From Edwardsiella piscicida (GTDB lineage Bacteria; Pseudomonadota; Gammaproteobacteria; Enterobacterales; Enterobacteriaceae), in contig NZ_MPNU01000001.1 in assembly GCF_001896205.1 (NCBI RefSeq), positions 3,378,415 to 3,422,610 of the forward strand: a stretch of 44,196 bases of DNA. The letters run 5' to 3'. Positions within the stretch are counted from its first letter, which is position 1, and each line of letters opens with the position of its first letter. A model generated the notes under the pieces. The model searched no databases. It worked only from the letters and a program-made list of their open reading frames with translations, and was not told where the DNA came from. The translations under genes were made by a program, and so were the position numbers. This document shows positions 25,366 through 35,494 of this stretch, piece by piece.

Positions 25366-26219
25366 ATCAGTCCCCCCTCCTGCATCCGCGCCGTGATCCA
25401 GCGACGCGCCTGGATCACCTCCAGCAGCGGCTCCGGCGCCGCTTCATTCCACATCTCAATGACAAAGGCACCGCGGTAGTTCAGCTGCCGCAGCGTGCGA
25501 AACGCCCCGACAAAGTCGACGCAGCCCGCGCCGAAGGGAACGTCGCGGAACTGCCCCGGCTCGTCGACTGTCACCGGATAGGTGTCCTTCAGGTGGATCG
25601 CCGCAATACGATCGATCCCCAGCCGCAGCTCAGCGGCGACATCGTTGCCCCAGGCGCTGAGGTTGCCGAGATCCGGATAGACGCTGAACCACGGGGAGGC
25701 CATCAGCGCCTCCCACGTCTTCCACTTGCTGATGGCGTTCATGAAGGCGGTATCCATGATCTCCACCGCCAGCATCACCTGAGCGGCGGCCGCCTGCGCC
25801 ACCGCCCGGGCCAGCCCGTCGGCGAAGCGCCGCTCGCTGTCGTCATCGTGGGGCTCATAGTAGACGTCATAGCCCGCCAGTTGGATGGTACGGATCCCCA
25901 GATCGCGCGCCAGCCCGATAGCCTGGGTCATGATCTCTTCGCCACGCTGGCGCAGCGCGGGATCGCGGCTGCCCAAGGGAAAGCGACGATGGGCCGATAG
26001 GCACAGGGAGGGGACGGCGATCCCGCTCTCCAGGATCGCCCCGCTCAGGGCATGGCGTTCGGCGCGCGACCAGCTCAGGCGCGCCAGACGCTCATCGCTC
26101 TCATCCAGCGACATCTCGACAAAATCGAAGCCGCAGCCCTTGGCCAGCGCCAGACGCTCCGGCCAAGAGAGATGGCGCGGCAGCGCCTTTTCGTAAATCC
26201 CCAGCGGATGCTTTTTCAT
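25359..26219 (-). CDS. sgbU: L-xylulose-5-phosphate 3-epimerase (SgbU/UlaE)
   Basis: TIM-barrel epimerase, 286 aa, that turns L-xylulose-5-P into L-ribulose-5-P in the cytoplasm. It follows UlaE/SgbU from the start ([20 protein letters not shown]) through [59 protein letters not shown] and the C-terminal [11 protein letters not shown], which holds metal-binding Glu and His positions of the family. It sits between sgbH and sgbE with short overlaps at both ends (4 bp and 7 bp), so the three steps are made together. The symbol rests on gene order. Confidence 0.92.
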   Translation of the reverse strand: MKKHPLGIYEKALPRHLSWPERLALAKGCGFDFVEMSLDESDERLARLSWSRAERHALSGAILESGIAVPSLCLSAHRRFPLGSRDPALRQRGEEIMTQAIGLARDLGIRTIQLAGYDVYYEPHDDDSERRFADGLARAVAQAAAAQVMLAVEIMDTAFMNAISKWKTWEALMASPWFSVYPDLGNLSAWGNDVAAELRLGIDRIAAIHLKDTYPVTVDEPGQFRDVPFGAGCVDFVGAFRTLRQLNYRGAFVIEMWNEAAPEPLLEVIQARRWITARMQEGGLIC

Positions 26220-26875
26220 GTTTTATCTCCCCAAAGGTCCTGAATCTGTCGTTGAAACGCCTGCGCCGCCTGCTGCGGCTCCGCCGCGCCATACAGCGCC
26301 CGCCCGGCGATAAACGCCTTAACGTCGATGTGGCGAAAGTAGGCCAGATCCGCCGGGACAACCCCGCCGGTGACGGAGATCTGCAGCCCGAGATCCGACA
26401 GCCGCGCCATGCGCGTCAGATCCGCCGTGCCCCACTGCTGCCCGCTGGCCTGGGCGTCGCGCCCGCGGTGGTAAATGGCCTGACGGACGCCGAGACGCCG
26501 CCAGGCCCGGGCATCGTCCAGCGTCCAGTGGCCAAACAGCTCTATCTGAATCTCGCCGCCGCGCGCCTGCGCCGCCCGCTGGGCCTGCTCGACCGTCGCC
26601 AGCGGCGCGGCACAGATCACCGTCATCCAGTCAGCGCCAGCCTCCAGCGCCTGTGACGCCAGCAGTGCCCCGGCGTCGGCCACTTTCCAGTCGGCCACCA
26701 GAGGCCGCTCAGGGCAGCAGCGACGCAGGGCCTTCAGCGCCGCCGTCCCCTGGTTGAGACACAGGATGGTGCCGGCCTCGATGATATCTACATAGGGATA
26801 AAGCACCGCGGCAGCCCGCAGCGCCGAGTCCAGATCGCGCTGGTCCAGCGCCAACTGCAGTCCCGGTCGGCTCAT
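26216..26875 (-). CDS. sgbH: 3-keto-L-gulonate-6-phosphate decarboxylase (SgbH/UlaD)
   Basis: OMP-decarboxylase-superfamily TIM barrel, 219 aa, that removes CO2 from 3-keto-L-gulonate-6-P to give L-xylulose-5-P. Key family stretches are LQLALDQRDLDSAL, DIIEAGTILCLNQG, the active-site strand VADWKVADAG with Asp and Lys retained, EIQIELFGHWT, QAIYHRGRDAQASG and ISVTGGV. The start is set at 26875, where ATG overlaps the lyxK stop as ATGA and AGGAGGA lies 7 bp upstream, rather than a longer frame to 27025. It is the convergence point of the diketogulonate branch (yia genes) and the ascorbate PTS branch. Confidence 0.92.
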   Translation of the reverse strand: MSRPGLQLALDQRDLDSALRAAAVLYPYVDIIEAGTILCLNQGTAALKALRRCCPERPLVADWKVADAGALLASQALEAGADWMTVICAAPLATVEQAQRAAQARGGEIQIELFGHWTLDDARAWRRLGVRQAIYHRGRDAQASGQQWGTADLTRMARLSDLGLQISVTGGVVPADLAYFRHIDVKAFIAGRALYGAAEPQQAAQAFQRQIQDLWGDKT

Positions 26876-28371
26876 TGAGGTTCCTCCTGTTGCTCGCGCG
26901 CCGCACTCGCGGCGTGCCAGTCGCGCAGGGCCACAGTCAGCGACTGATAACGTTGATATTTCGCCTGATAGGCGGCATAGATCGCGGGGTCGGGGTACAG
27001 GATCTGCGGTGCGGACGGCTGCCAAAGCGCGGCGTCGATGCCCCCATCGATACCCGCCTGCGCCATCATCGCGGCACCCATACAGCCGGTCTCCTCTACC
27101 TGCGGCAGCGCCACCGGCAGCCCGCTGGCGTCGGCCAGCATCTGCATCCAGGGGCGCGAGCGCGCCGGGCCGCCGGTCACCCGCAGCGTCCTGACCTGGG
27201 TAAAGCGGGCGCGCATGCGCGCCAGATGGGTCATATGGCTAAAGATCACCCCCTCATACACCGCCTGCAGCAGATGATCGCGCTGGTGCAGCGCCTGCAG
27301 GCCATAGAAACCGCCGGTCAGCGCCGCGCCCGCGTTGCTGCCGTACAGAAAGGGGAGAAAGAACAGATCGCTGCCCGCCCGCGGCAGGCGCTCCACCAGG
27401 CGATTGACCTGCTCCAGCGGCAGATCCCCCCACTGCGCGCGCAGCCACTCCAGATTGGCGGCGGAGGTCGGGCTGGCCTCATGGACGATATAGCGTCCGG
27501 GAAAGGCGTAGTGGCCGTACACATAGGGGTAGGGCTCCCCCTCCTCCAGCCGGTCGGCCAGGCCGCTGGTCACCGCCCAGGTCCCCATCACCGCATTCAG
27601 GGTATGCTCATCCTGCAGGCCGGCGCACAGGGCGGTGGCAACCACATCGAACAGCCCCCCGACCAGCGGGGTGCCGGGGCGCAGCCCGGTGAGCGCCGCC
27701 GCCTCGGGGCTCACCGCCGCGCACACCTGCGACGAGCCGACCAGCGGCGGTAAGGCCGCATCCATCTCCGCAATCCCCAGCCACGCCGTCAGGCGGCTGT
27801 CGAAACCGGCGTCGGCCATGCTGTACAGGTTGGACTCCGACATATTGCTCAGCTCGCCCCCCTTCACCCCGCTCAGACACCAGCGCAGATAGTCGTGCGC
27901 CATCAACACGCAGCCGATCTGGCGATAGCGCTGCGGCTGATGCTCTTTCAGCCAGCGCAGCAGCGTCGCCGGGTGCCCGCTCCACAGCGCCTGGCGCGTC
28001 AGCGGGTACAGACGCTGCGCCACCCCGTCACGCTGCCAGCGTTGCACAATCGCCTGCGCGCGCCGATCGGAGGAGAGGATGGCATGGCCCAGAGGCCTAT
28101 CCTGTTTATCCAACAGAAATAGCCCCTTCCCCTGCGCCGAGATCCCCACGCCGCGGATCGCCTGCCCCGCCGTCGCCGACTGCGCCAGCAGATCGCGGAT
28201 AGCTCGGGCGCACTGCTGCCACAACAGCCGCATATCCCGTTCGGCCCAGCCGGGACAGGGTGAAATCAGCGCCAGCGGCTGACGCACAATGGCGCATTCA
28301 CGCCCCAACGCATCGTACAGCCCGGCCTTAAGCCAGGTGCCGCCGCAGTCAATGCCCAACCAATACGCCAT
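26872..28371 (-). CDS. lyxK: L-xylulose/3-keto-L-gulonate kinase LyxK (FGGY family)
   Basis: Sugar kinase, 499 aa, two actin-like FGGY domains. It should phosphorylate 3-keto-L-gulonate (and L-xylulose) with ATP, feeding SgbH. N-terminal phosphate-binding loop is LGIDCGGTWLKAGLYD; further landmarks are GVGISAQGKGLFLLD, a family segment VGGLFDVVATALCAGL and the C-terminal adenosine-site segment LRVTGGPARSRPWMQMLADASGLPV. The ATG at 28371 is used (AAGGA upstream; an in-frame TTG lies two codons earlier). Position between yiaO and sgbH equals the E. coli order. Confidence 0.92.
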   Translation of the reverse strand: MAYWLGIDCGGTWLKAGLYDALGRECAIVRQPLALISPCPGWAERDMRLLWQQCARAIRDLLAQSATAGQAIRGVGISAQGKGLFLLDKQDRPLGHAILSSDRRAQAIVQRWQRDGVAQRLYPLTRQALWSGHPATLLRWLKEHQPQRYRQIGCVLMAHDYLRWCLSGVKGGELSNMSESNLYSMADAGFDSRLTAWLGIAEMDAALPPLVGSSQVCAAVSPEAAALTGLRPGTPLVGGLFDVVATALCAGLQDEHTLNAVMGTWAVTSGLADRLEEGEPYPYVYGHYAFPGRYIVHEASPTSAANLEWLRAQWGDLPLEQVNRLVERLPRAGSDLFFLPFLYGSNAGAALTGGFYGLQALHQRDHLLQAVYEGVIFSHMTHLARMRARFTQVRTLRVTGGPARSRPWMQMLADASGLPVALPQVEETGCMGAAMMAQAGIDGGIDAALWQPSAPQILYPDPAIYAAYQAKYQRYQSLTVALRDWHAASAAREQQEEPQ

Positions 28372-28383
28372 GATCAACCGTCC

Positions 28384-29367
28384 TTATTGCGTCTGCTCAA
28401 TCGCCTGTAACAGCGCCGCTTCCTGCGGATGCGCCTGCAGGAACATGTCGCGCACCTGGCTACCCAGCGCCTCGGCGAATGCCCGGCGATCGGGCTGCAC
28501 TATCACCTCGACCCCGCTCTCTCGCATCCCGGCGATGATGCGCTGCTGATCCTCCACCACCCGCTGGCGCTGATACTCTCCCGCCTCGCGCGCCGCGCTC
28601 AGCAGCGCCTGCTGCTGGTCGGGCTCCAGCGTCTGAAACCGCTTCAGATTCATCACCACGATCAGCGGCGAATAGGCGTGGTGCGTCAGGGTCAGGTACC
28701 TCTGCACCTCATAGAATTTGGCCGACCAGGTCACATTGATCGGATGCTCCTGGGCATCGATGGTGCGCGTCTCCAGCGCGGTATACACCTCCGAAAAAGG
28801 CATCGGCAGCGGATTAGCGCCCAGCAGACGAAAGGCGGCGATGTTCATCGGACTGTTGTTGGTGCGGATCTTCAGCCCCTTGAGATCGGCGGGCGTCTGT
28901 ATCGGGCGGCGTGAGTTCGTCACGTCGCGCCAGCCGTTTTCCCAGTAGGCCAGCCCCTTTAGCCCCACCGTCTCCAGGCGGCTGAGCAGCGCCGCGCCGA
29001 TCTCGCCGTCCAGCACCCGGTAGGCGTGCTCGGTATCGCGAAACAGAAAGGGGATATCCAGCACATTGAGCGCCGGTAGCAGACCGGCAAAGTTATTGGT
29101 GCCGCTCATCTCCATATCGATGCTGCCGCTGCGCACGCCGCTGATCATCGCCTGAGCGTTGCCCAGCGTACTGTCTGGAAACAGGCGCAGACTCAGCGCG
29201 CCCTGCGTGCGCGCCTCCAGCAGGCTTCTGAACTTTTCAGCCGCCTGGTGCTGAGAGTCGCTTTGTGAAGTCTCATAGCCAAAGCGCAGGGACTGCGCCG
29301 CCAGCGACGGCGGCGACAGTAGCGATACGGAGAGGAGCAAGGCAGAGATCGGAGCGAAGCATTTCAT
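28384..29367 (-). CDS. yiaO: TRAP transporter periplasmic solute-binding protein YiaO
   Basis: DctP-family extracytoplasmic receptor for 2,3-diketo-L-gulonate, 327 aa from the ATG at 29367 (AAGGAT upstream). Signal peptide CFAPISALLLSVSLLSPPSLAAQ is followed by the mature start SLRFGYETSQSDSQHQAAEKF. The TRAP signature region includes GSIDMEMSGTNNFAGLLPALNVLDIPFLFRD, and the carboxylate-binding arginine lies in LKGLKIRTNNSPMN. With YiaM and YiaN it forms a Na+-driven tripartite importer. It lies 17 bp after yiaN and 12 bp before lyxK, in E. coli order. Confidence 0.92.
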   Translation of the reverse strand: MKCFAPISALLLSVSLLSPPSLAAQSLRFGYETSQSDSQHQAAEKFRSLLEARTQGALSLRLFPDSTLGNAQAMISGVRSGSIDMEMSGTNNFAGLLPALNVLDIPFLFRDTEHAYRVLDGEIGAALLSRLETVGLKGLAYWENGWRDVTNSRRPIQTPADLKGLKIRTNNSPMNIAAFRLLGANPLPMPFSEVYTALETRTIDAQEHPINVTWSAKFYEVQRYLTLTHHAYSPLIVVMNLKRFQTLEPDQQQALLSAAREAGEYQRQRVVEDQQRIIAGMRESGVEVIVQPDRRAFAEALGSQVRDMFLQAHPQEAALLQAIEQTQ

Positions 29368-29384
29368 CGGTCTTATCCTTATGG

Positions 29385-30665
29385 TCAGGGAAGCAGCCAT
29401 GCCAACGGCGCAGTAATGAGCTGCGGCAGCAGAATAAACAGCAGCAGCATGCCTATCAGAGTGAGGAAATAGGGCGACACGCCGCGCACCGCATCGTCGA
29501 ACTTCAGCTGCGCGACGCCGGCGATCACGTTCAGTACGTTGCCCACCGGCGGGGTCACCAGGCCAATGGAGCAGTTGATGACAAACATCACGCCGAAATA
29601 GATCGGATCGATCCCCGCCGCCTTGACCAGCGGCAGTAGCACCGGCGTGAGGATCAGGATGGTCGGGGTGAGATCCATCACCATGCCGATGACCATGATC
29701 GCCACCATGATGACAATGAAGAGCAGCCGCGGTGAGTCCACCAGCGGCAGCAGCAGCGCAGAGACCCGCTGCGGCAGCTCCGCTACGGTGATAAGCCAGG
29801 CCGAAACCTGCGCGGCGGAGACCAAAAACATCACCACCGCGGTCGTCTTAGCCGCCGCGACCAGCGCCGAATAGAGCGCGGCCCAGCTCAGCTCACGGTA
29901 GATAACCCCGGCGACCAGCAGCGCATAGAAGGCCGCCACCGCGCCGGCCTCGGTGGGGGTAAACAGCCCGGAGCGAAAGCCGCCGATGATGATCACCGGC
30001 AGCATCAGCGCCCAGATCCCGCTGCGCAGCGCCTGCCATACCTGACGCCGATCGGCCCGCGGCTGGCGCGGCAGTGCCAGGCGGCGCGCCTGCCACCACC
30101 AGGTCAGCATCAGCGCCAGCCCCAGCATGATCCCCGGCGCGATCCCGGCCATAAACAGCCGGCTGATCGACAGCCCGCTGGAGACGCCGAAGATGATGAA
30201 CGGGATCGACGGCGGGATGATCGGCGCGATGATGCCGCCGCAGGCGATCAGCCCGGCGGAGCGGTTGTGCGGGTAATTGGCCGCCCGCATCATCGGCAGC
30301 AGCAGCGCGGCGACCGCGGCGGTATCCGCCACCGCCGAGCCGGACAGGCTGGCCATGATCATCGCCGCCAGCACGCCGACGTACCCCAGCCCGCCGGGGC
30401 GGTGCCCCACCAGCTTCATCGGTAAATCGACGATCCGGCGCGACAGCCCGCCGGCGTTCATCAGCTCGCCGGCCAGCACAAAGAAAGGGATCGCCAGCAG
30501 GGAGAAGTTATCGGCGCCGTTGACCAGCGTCTGCGCCATAATCTGGACATCGAACAGATCCAGATAGCCCATCAGCGCCAGCGCGCACAGCAGCAGCGAC
30601 CAGGCGATCGGAATGCCGCACAGGATCCCCAGCAGCAGGACACAGAGGAAGATCAGGATCGCCAT
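29385..30665 (-). CDS. yiaN: TRAP transporter large permease YiaN (DctM family)
   Basis: Inner-membrane transport subunit, 426 aa, about 12 hydrophobic segments. It carries the DctM features FVLAGELMNAGGLSRRIVDL, MASLSGSAVADTAAVAALLLP and IIPPSIPFIIFGV. The start is set at 30665 ([13 protein letters not shown]), where ATG overlaps the yiaM stop as TAATG, rather than ten codons upstream. It works with YiaM and YiaO in uptake of 2,3-diketo-L-gulonate. Confidence 0.92.
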   Translation of the reverse strand: MAILIFLCVLLLGILCGIPIAWSLLLCALALMGYLDLFDVQIMAQTLVNGADNFSLLAIPFFVLAGELMNAGGLSRRIVDLPMKLVGHRPGGLGYVGVLAAMIMASLSGSAVADTAAVAALLLPMMRAANYPHNRSAGLIACGGIIAPIIPPSIPFIIFGVSSGLSISRLFMAGIAPGIMLGLALMLTWWWQARRLALPRQPRADRRQVWQALRSGIWALMLPVIIIGGFRSGLFTPTEAGAVAAFYALLVAGVIYRELSWAALYSALVAAAKTTAVVMFLVSAAQVSAWLITVAELPQRVSALLLPLVDSPRLLFIVIMVAIMVIGMVMDLTPTILILTPVLLPLVKAAGIDPIYFGVMFVINCSIGLVTPPVGNVLNVIAGVAQLKFDDAVRGVSPYFLTLIGMLLLFILLPQLITAPLAWLLP

Positions 30666-31123
30666 TATGCCCCCTGATCCGCCGCGCGAGCGCACAGGCG
30701 ACGCAGGCGCGCCAGCAGGATCAGCGCGACGCCGGCGCTGGTCGGTAGCACGGCGGCATACAGCAGCCCGACGGGCAGCCCCAGGATCGGCGTGCGATTA
30801 TCCCAGTCCTGCAGCGTTTTCAGGGTGCCTCCCACCAGCAGCATCACGCACAGCGCCAGCATCACCAGATGGGTCACCCGCTCCAAACGGCGGCGCCACG
30901 CCGGCGCCAGCCTGTCGATAAAAAAGGTCACCCTGACATGGCGGTTTTCCATAAATGCGACGATGGCGCCAAGGAAGATCAGCCAAACAAAGAGATAGCG
31001 CGACAGTTCATCGACCGATAATAGGCTGCTGGCAAAGCCATAGCGCAGCACCACATTAATAAAAACAATGCAGGATAACAGCGCTAATAACGATGCAGAG
31101 ACCATTTCTAATCCGCGTTTCAT
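30665..31123 (-). CDS. yiaM: TRAP transporter small permease YiaM (DctQ family)
   Basis: Four-helix small membrane subunit of the TRAP importer, 152 aa. Motif region [30 protein letters not shown] is the DctQ signature. The ATG at 31123 is preceded by GGAGG 5-6 bp upstream, so a longer frame to 31234 is rejected. It is first gene after a 255-bp gap from yiaK. In E. coli that place is taken by yiaL, which is absent here. The gap may hold a separate promoter or an attenuating hairpin. Confidence 0.92.
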   Translation of the reverse strand: MKRGLEMVSASLLALLSCIVFINVVLRYGFASSLLSVDELSRYLFVWLIFLGAIVAFMENRHVRVTFFIDRLAPAWRRRLERVTHLVMLALCVMLLVGGTLKTLQDWDNRTPILGLPVGLLYAAVLPTSAGVALILLARLRRLCARAADQGA

Positions 31124-31239
31124 TAATCCTCCAGCGCACAGCGTTATTTTCAGAGCGACCGGGAAATAACGCCCGCACCGCGTTGAATGTAGCCTTTTCC
31201 ATAAAGCGGATCGCCGCAGGCGAGTGCCCGACACTATTT

Positions 31240-31260
31240 ACCGGCAGCGCGCCTGCCGGT
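31240..31260. terminator. Hairpin in the yiaK-yiaM gap
   Basis: Perfect 8-bp arms ACCGGCAG and CTGCCGGT with a 5-nt loop, inside the 255-bp gap that replaces yiaL. Weak U-content after it in the leftward direction. It could partly end the ABC-SMP30-yiaK transcript before yiaMNO. The rest of the gap is AT-rich with no ORF. Confidence 0.35.
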
Positions 31261-31378
31261 TATTACACGTCATATAACTTCCATCAGCTGACGGTTATTT
31301 GCCGAAAGCAGATAAATAAAAAAGGAACCAAGACAAAAATAATTATTTTATATTTTCCCCGGCGCTGGCGCCGCGTGG

Positions 31379-32377
31379 CTACAGCGCACAGAGCTGCTGC
31401 CATACCCGATCGTCCACCTCGATCCCCTGCGCCCGGTTACGCGCCTGCAGCTGGGTGAACTCGTGCCCCGGCAGGCGGATCGCCACCTGCTCATCGGCGC
31501 GCTGCGCCCCGCGGACGTAGTCCATGATGCGCGCCAGCTTGGCCTCGCGCGTTGGCCCATCGATCAGCCGATCGATCTCGATGGCGATGAAGATCTGGCT
31601 GACGCCGTACTCATCGCGGTGATCCTCCGTCACCTCGGCCACCGAGGCGCCGTCGGAGAGCAGCGTGGCGATCATATCCAGCGCGATCGACAGCCCAGAT
31701 CCCTTCCAGTAGCCCATCGGCAAAATACGTCGGTTGCGCTCGATCACCGCCGGATCGCGGGTCAGCTGCCCCGCGTCGTCAAAGCCCCCCTCGACCGGCA
31801 GCGCGCGACCCGCCAAACGGTTGACCTCAAGCATGCCGTAGGAAAACATCGACATGGACATATCCACCATGGTGATCGGCTGGCTGGGTATCGCCACGAT
31901 CAGCGGATTGGTGCCGATACGGCAGCTTTTCCCTCCCCAGGGTGGCATCACCGCGATAGAGTTGCTCCAGCAGATGCCGATGTAGCCCCGCTGCGCCGCC
32001 TGCCAGCCATAGCCGCCGCCGCGCATCCAGTGGTTAGCGTTGCGCAGCGCCACCAGGCCGATGCCGTGACTATCCGCCAGCGCCATCGCGCGATCCATCA
32101 TCTGCCTCGCGGTCAGATTGCCGATGGCGCGCCGTGCGTCCCACTGCTCAATGGCGCCCAGCGCCGTGACGCAAACCGGCTCGGCGTCCGCAACGATATC
32201 GCCCGCCTCCAGCTGCTGAATAAAGCGGGGAAAGCGGTTCACCCCGTGCGAAGCGACGCCGGCCTCGGTCGTCTGGGCGAACATCTCGGCGCACGCCTCG
32301 GCGCGATCCGCCGCCACGCCGCGCGCCAGCAGTACACGCAGGAAGGCCTGCTTTAACTGTGCAAAGGTGACTAACAT
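31379..32377 (-). CDS. yiaK: 2,3-diketo-L-gulonate reductase YiaK
   Basis: NADH-dependent enzyme of the malate/L-sulfolactate dehydrogenase-like fold, 332 aa, that reduces 2,3-diketo-L-gulonate to 3-keto-L-gulonate. It is near-identical in layout to E. coli YiaK: catalytic His44 in [66 protein letters not shown] and [25 protein letters not shown]. The start overlaps the SMP-30 stop by 7 bp, with GGAGA upstream. It links the lactonase step to LyxK. Confidence 0.95.
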   Translation of the reverse strand: MLVTFAQLKQAFLRVLLARGVAADRAEACAEMFAQTTEAGVASHGVNRFPRFIQQLEAGDIVADAEPVCVTALGAIEQWDARRAIGNLTARQMMDRAMALADSHGIGLVALRNANHWMRGGGYGWQAAQRGYIGICWSNSIAVMPPWGGKSCRIGTNPLIVAIPSQPITMVDMSMSMFSYGMLEVNRLAGRALPVEGGFDDAGQLTRDPAVIERNRRILPMGYWKGSGLSIALDMIATLLSDGASVAEVTEDHRDEYGVSQIFIAIEIDRLIDGPTREAKLARIMDYVRGAQRADEQVAIRLPGHEFTQLQARNRAQGIEVDDRVWQQLCAL

Positions 32378-33276
32378 TGCATTTCTCCATGGTTAGATAG
32401 GGGGCCGACGACGGCGCCGGACGGAAAGGTAACCCGATACAGCGACGCGCTGGCGGTAATAAACAGCGTATGGCCATCGTCGCCGCCAAAGGTGCAGTTG
32501 GACACCCGCTCCGGCACGTCGATACGCCCCAGCCGCGCCCCCTGCGGGGAGTACACCGCAACGCCCTCGCCGCAGCTGCAGTACAGATTGCCCGCCCCGT
32601 CCACGCACAGGCCGTCGGGCAGACCCGGCGTCACCTCGGCCAGTACGTGGGAAAAGCGGGCGCGATCCGCCTGTAGCCGATAGGCGCGGATCTCATGACG
32701 CCCCTGCTGCGGAAAGTCCAGCTGCGACATATCCACCACGTACAGCCAGCGTCCGTCTGGCGAAAAGGCCAGCCCGTTGGGTCGCTGGGTGTCGCAGAGG
32801 GCGATCGTCACCCGCCGGTGCCGTGGGTCAAAACGGTAGACATAGCAGCCGACGATCTGACTGTCGGCGCGGTACCCTTCGTCATCGCCGACGATCCCAT
32901 AGGGCGGATCGCTGAACCAGATGCTGCCGTCGCGGTGTACCGCCACGTCGTTGGGCGAGTTGAAGCGCCGCCCCTCGATCCGATCCACCAGCAGACGGCG
33001 CTGCCCCTCGGCATCGGTCATGCTGAGCCCGCGCCGCCCGTGCTCACAGGTGATCAGCCGCCCCTGGGCATCCAGCGCATTGCCATTGGCGTAGTCAGAC
33101 TCGGCGCGAAACAGGGTGACCCCGCGGCGCGCATCCCAGCGATACATGCAGTTGCCCTTCACATCGCTGAAGATCAGGCAGCGCTGAGCCGGTAGCCACA
33201 CCGGCCCTTCGGCCCAGCGCGCCGGCGAACACAGCTTCTCCAGCGTGCCGCCCAGATAGTGATGGGAGGCCGCCAT
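32371..33276 (-). CDS. SMP-30/gluconolactonase-family lactonase
   Basis: Six-bladed beta-propeller sugar lactonase family, 301 aa. Metal ligands expected for SMP-30 enzymes are all present: Glu23 (RWAEGPVWL), Asn167 ([11 protein letters not shown]) and Asp221 (GLPDGLCVD), plus the substrate-contact Asn109 ([18 protein letters not shown]). No signal peptide, so cytoplasmic. The ATG at 33276 is taken because the longer frame runs into the binding-protein gene and lacks a ribosome site. It is inserted between the ABC importer genes and yiaK, a position with no counterpart in E. coli. The reaction is presumably opening of a sugar-acid lactone that YiaK or a later enzyme can use; dehydroascorbate or L-gulonolactone are candidates. 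Confidence 0.88.
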   Translation of the reverse strand: MAASHHYLGGTLEKLCSPARWAEGPVWLPAQRCLIFSDVKGNCMYRWDARRGVTLFRAESDYANGNALDAQGRLITCEHGRRGLSMTDAEGQRRLLVDRIEGRRFNSPNDVAVHRDGSIWFSDPPYGIVGDDEGYRADSQIVGCYVYRFDPRHRRVTIALCDTQRPNGLAFSPDGRWLYVVDMSQLDFPQQGRHEIRAYRLQADRARFSHVLAEVTPGLPDGLCVDGAGNLYCSCGEGVAVYSPQGARLGRIDVPERVSNCTFGGDDGHTLFITASASLYRVTFPSGAVVGPLSNHGEMQC

Positions 33277-33277
33277 C

Positions 33278-34390
33278 TCAACGCACTCCCCACAGCGCCA
33301 GATAGCGCTGGCGATAGCCGTTGTCCGGATCAAACTCGTTGTTGCGCCCGCCGTCGGACTCAATGTTGTCACGCGTCACCAGATGGGCTGGGGTAACGTA
33401 GCCCGACGGCGCCTCTCCGGCAAAGGCGCGGTTAAACTCGTCCAGCAGCTGCCAGCCGTGCAGCCTGAGCGGCTCCGGCACCGTCGCCACCTGCCCCCTG
33501 CCGCTGCGCACCCGCTGATACGCGCTGACTGACCCATCCCCGGCGGAGATGGTAAACGGCGCCTGGCCCGCGCTCCCCTTTCCGGCGCTCTGCAGCGCCG
33601 GCGCCATAAAGTCGAAATAGAGATCGTTGATCGCCAGCGCATATTCAAAGTCATCGCCCTGCTTCTGCAGCAGGCTGTAGGTCATTCCCGGCATGCGATT
33701 GGCGGTATCCGCCAGCGGCGTATCGATAAACTCCACCACCCGACACCCCTGGCACTGCTCGATCACCGCCTTCATCGCATTGGCCTTGTCCAGGGCAATC
33801 TGGTACAGCGAATCGGTGAAGATCAGCACCCGCGCCGTCCCGTTAGAGGCCGCCACGGCATACTGCGCCGCCACCCGCGCCACCTCGTCGGAGTCGGAGG
33901 TGACGTTATAGAAAATGTCGTACTCGGGGATCGCCCCCGGCGTCGGCAGCGCGTGCCAGGCCGTCAGTACGATCCCCTGCTGACGCGCCTTCTTCAGCGG
34001 GATCTTCGCCACGTTGGGGTTCCACCCGCCGATGACGATCCCGTCCGGGCGGCGGGCAATGGCCTGGTTCAGCGCCGCCAGCTGATCCTTGACCGATCCG
34101 GCGCCGTCCAGGGTATCCAGCGACCAGCCCGCGGCGGTGGCGGCCTCCGCCAGCCCCTGCCTTACGCCTAAGACGCCGCCGTTCTTCATGTCGGAGGCGA
34201 TAAAGATAATCCGCTTGGCCGGGGCCAGCGCAGGCCCAGAGCGCGGTCCATCCCACGCGCTGACCGGCGCGGTGGCGCGGGCGACCGCCTGACGGGCCTG
34301 CTGGACGACCTCCTCTGCCGTTGCGGCAGAGGCCGCGCTGCCGTACAGCAGGCCAAGGCCGATCAGCGTGGTAATGAATCTACGTTTCAT
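33278..34390 (-). CDS. Periplasmic sugar-binding protein of ABC importer
   Basis: Solute receptor, 370 aa, with a Sec signal peptide (MKRRFITTLIGLGLLYGSAASA, then ATAEEVV). It has a Peripla_BP_4-like fold: KRIIFIASDMKNGGVLGVRQGL, RPDGIVIGGWNPNVAKIPLKKARQQGI, and the GDGSVSAYQRVRSG hinge region. It is larger than RbsB-type proteins because of an N-terminal extension before the first strand and extra loops, a form seen with unusual sugar ligands. It ends one base before the SMP-30 ATG. Ligand unknown; genomic context points to a sugar acid, its lactone or a related polyol. Confidence 0.87.
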   Translation of the reverse strand: MKRRFITTLIGLGLLYGSAASAATAEEVVQQARQAVARATAPVSAWDGPRSGPALAPAKRIIFIASDMKNGGVLGVRQGLAEAATAAGWSLDTLDGAGSVKDQLAALNQAIARRPDGIVIGGWNPNVAKIPLKKARQQGIVLTAWHALPTPGAIPEYDIFYNVTSDSDEVARVAAQYAVAASNGTARVLIFTDSLYQIALDKANAMKAVIEQCQGCRVVEFIDTPLADTANRMPGMTYSLLQKQGDDFEYALAINDLYFDFMAPALQSAGKGSAGQAPFTISAGDGSVSAYQRVRSGRGQVATVPEPLRLHGWQLLDEFNRAFAGEAPSGYVTPAHLVTRDNIESDGGRNNEFDPDNGYRQRYLALWGVR

Positions 34391-34420
34391 AAGATGAGGC
34401 TCCTTGCGTTGACTCCGCGC

Positions 34421-35494
34421 TCAGGGCGCGCTGGATGACGGCGCGGCGCTATCGGCCGCGGGGGCCTGGCGCGACGCGCGGCGCAGGCGACGGTGACGCT
34501 GGGCATAGCCCGCCAGCGTGATGGACAGCAGCAGGGTGGCGCCGTTAAACAGCGGCTCAACCCAGAACGCGCCGCCGAACTGCTGGATGCCGGCGATACC
34601 GATGGCCAGCACCGCAATCCCCACCACGCTACCCCACACGTTCACCCGGCCAGGGCGAATGGTGGTACTGCCGAGAAAGGCACCGACCAAGGCCGGCAGC
34701 AGGTAGTCCATGCCCACGCTGGCCTGCCCGATCCCCTGCTCGGCGGCGATGATCACCCCGGTAAAGCCAGTCAGCAGGCTAGAGGTCACAAAAGCGCCGA
34801 TCACATAGCGGTTAACCGCGATGCCGTTGAGGGCCGCGGCGATCGGGTTGCCGCCGACCACATACATGCAGCGCCCCACCGGGGTGTGCTCGGTGACCAG
34901 CCACAGCGCCACCGCCGCCAGCACCACGTACAGCGCCACCACCGGCAGTCCGAACAGTTCAAGGTGGTGCAGGTTGGTAAATGCCTCCGGCAGCGTACCG
35001 ACGATCTGCCGACCGCCGGAGTGCCACAGCGCAATGGCGTACAGCACGGTGCCGGAGCCGAGGGTCGCCACAAAGCTGTCGATGTCGGCCAGCGCCACCA
35101 GCAGACCGTTCAGTAGCCCGTACAGCGCCGCCAGCCCCAGCACCACCAACACCGCCAGCGGCCAGGCCAGCCCGTACTCCACCTGCAAGGTGATCGCCAG
35201 GATGTGCCACAGCACAATGCCGAAGCCGACGTTGAGATCGATCTTGCCGACGATCATCGGCACGGTGGCCGCCAGCGCCAGCAGCGCTATCTTGGCCTTG
35301 CTGCCCAGAATCGCCTGCAGCGTCAGCAGCGATGCAAATGAAGGCGTCGTCAGCGCAAACAGCCCGATCAGCGCCACGCAGAGGATCAGCAGGCCATAGC
35401 GGGTCAAAGCCTGCCCCAGCCAAGCCGCTGTGCCGTCCCGGCGCAGCGACACGTGGGTTTCCAGCGCCGTAGATTTAATAGAGGTTTTCGCCAT
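34421..35494 (-). CDS. Sugar ABC transporter permease (RbsC type)
   Basis: CUT2-class permease, 357 aa, about 9-10 hydrophobic segments. Recognised by LALAATVPMIVGKIDLNVGFGIVLWHI and the later VGAFLGSTTIRPGRVNVWGSVVGIAVLAIGI. The start is placed at 35494 (MAKTSIKS), with CGGAG 8 bp upstream; it overlaps the ATPase gene end by 20 bp. Works with the double ATPase and the binding protein downstream. Confidence 0.87.
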   Translation of the reverse strand: MAKTSIKSTALETHVSLRRDGTAAWLGQALTRYGLLILCVALIGLFALTTPSFASLLTLQAILGSKAKIALLALAATVPMIVGKIDLNVGFGIVLWHILAITLQVEYGLAWPLAVLVVLGLAALYGLLNGLLVALADIDSFVATLGSGTVLYAIALWHSGGRQIVGTLPEAFTNLHHLELFGLPVVALYVVLAAVALWLVTEHTPVGRCMYVVGGNPIAAALNGIAVNRYVIGAFVTSSLLTGFTGVIIAAEQGIGQASVGMDYLLPALVGAFLGSTTIRPGRVNVWGSVVGIAVLAIGIAGIQQFGGAFWVEPLFNGATLLLSITLAGYAQRHRRLRRASRQAPAADSAAPSSSAP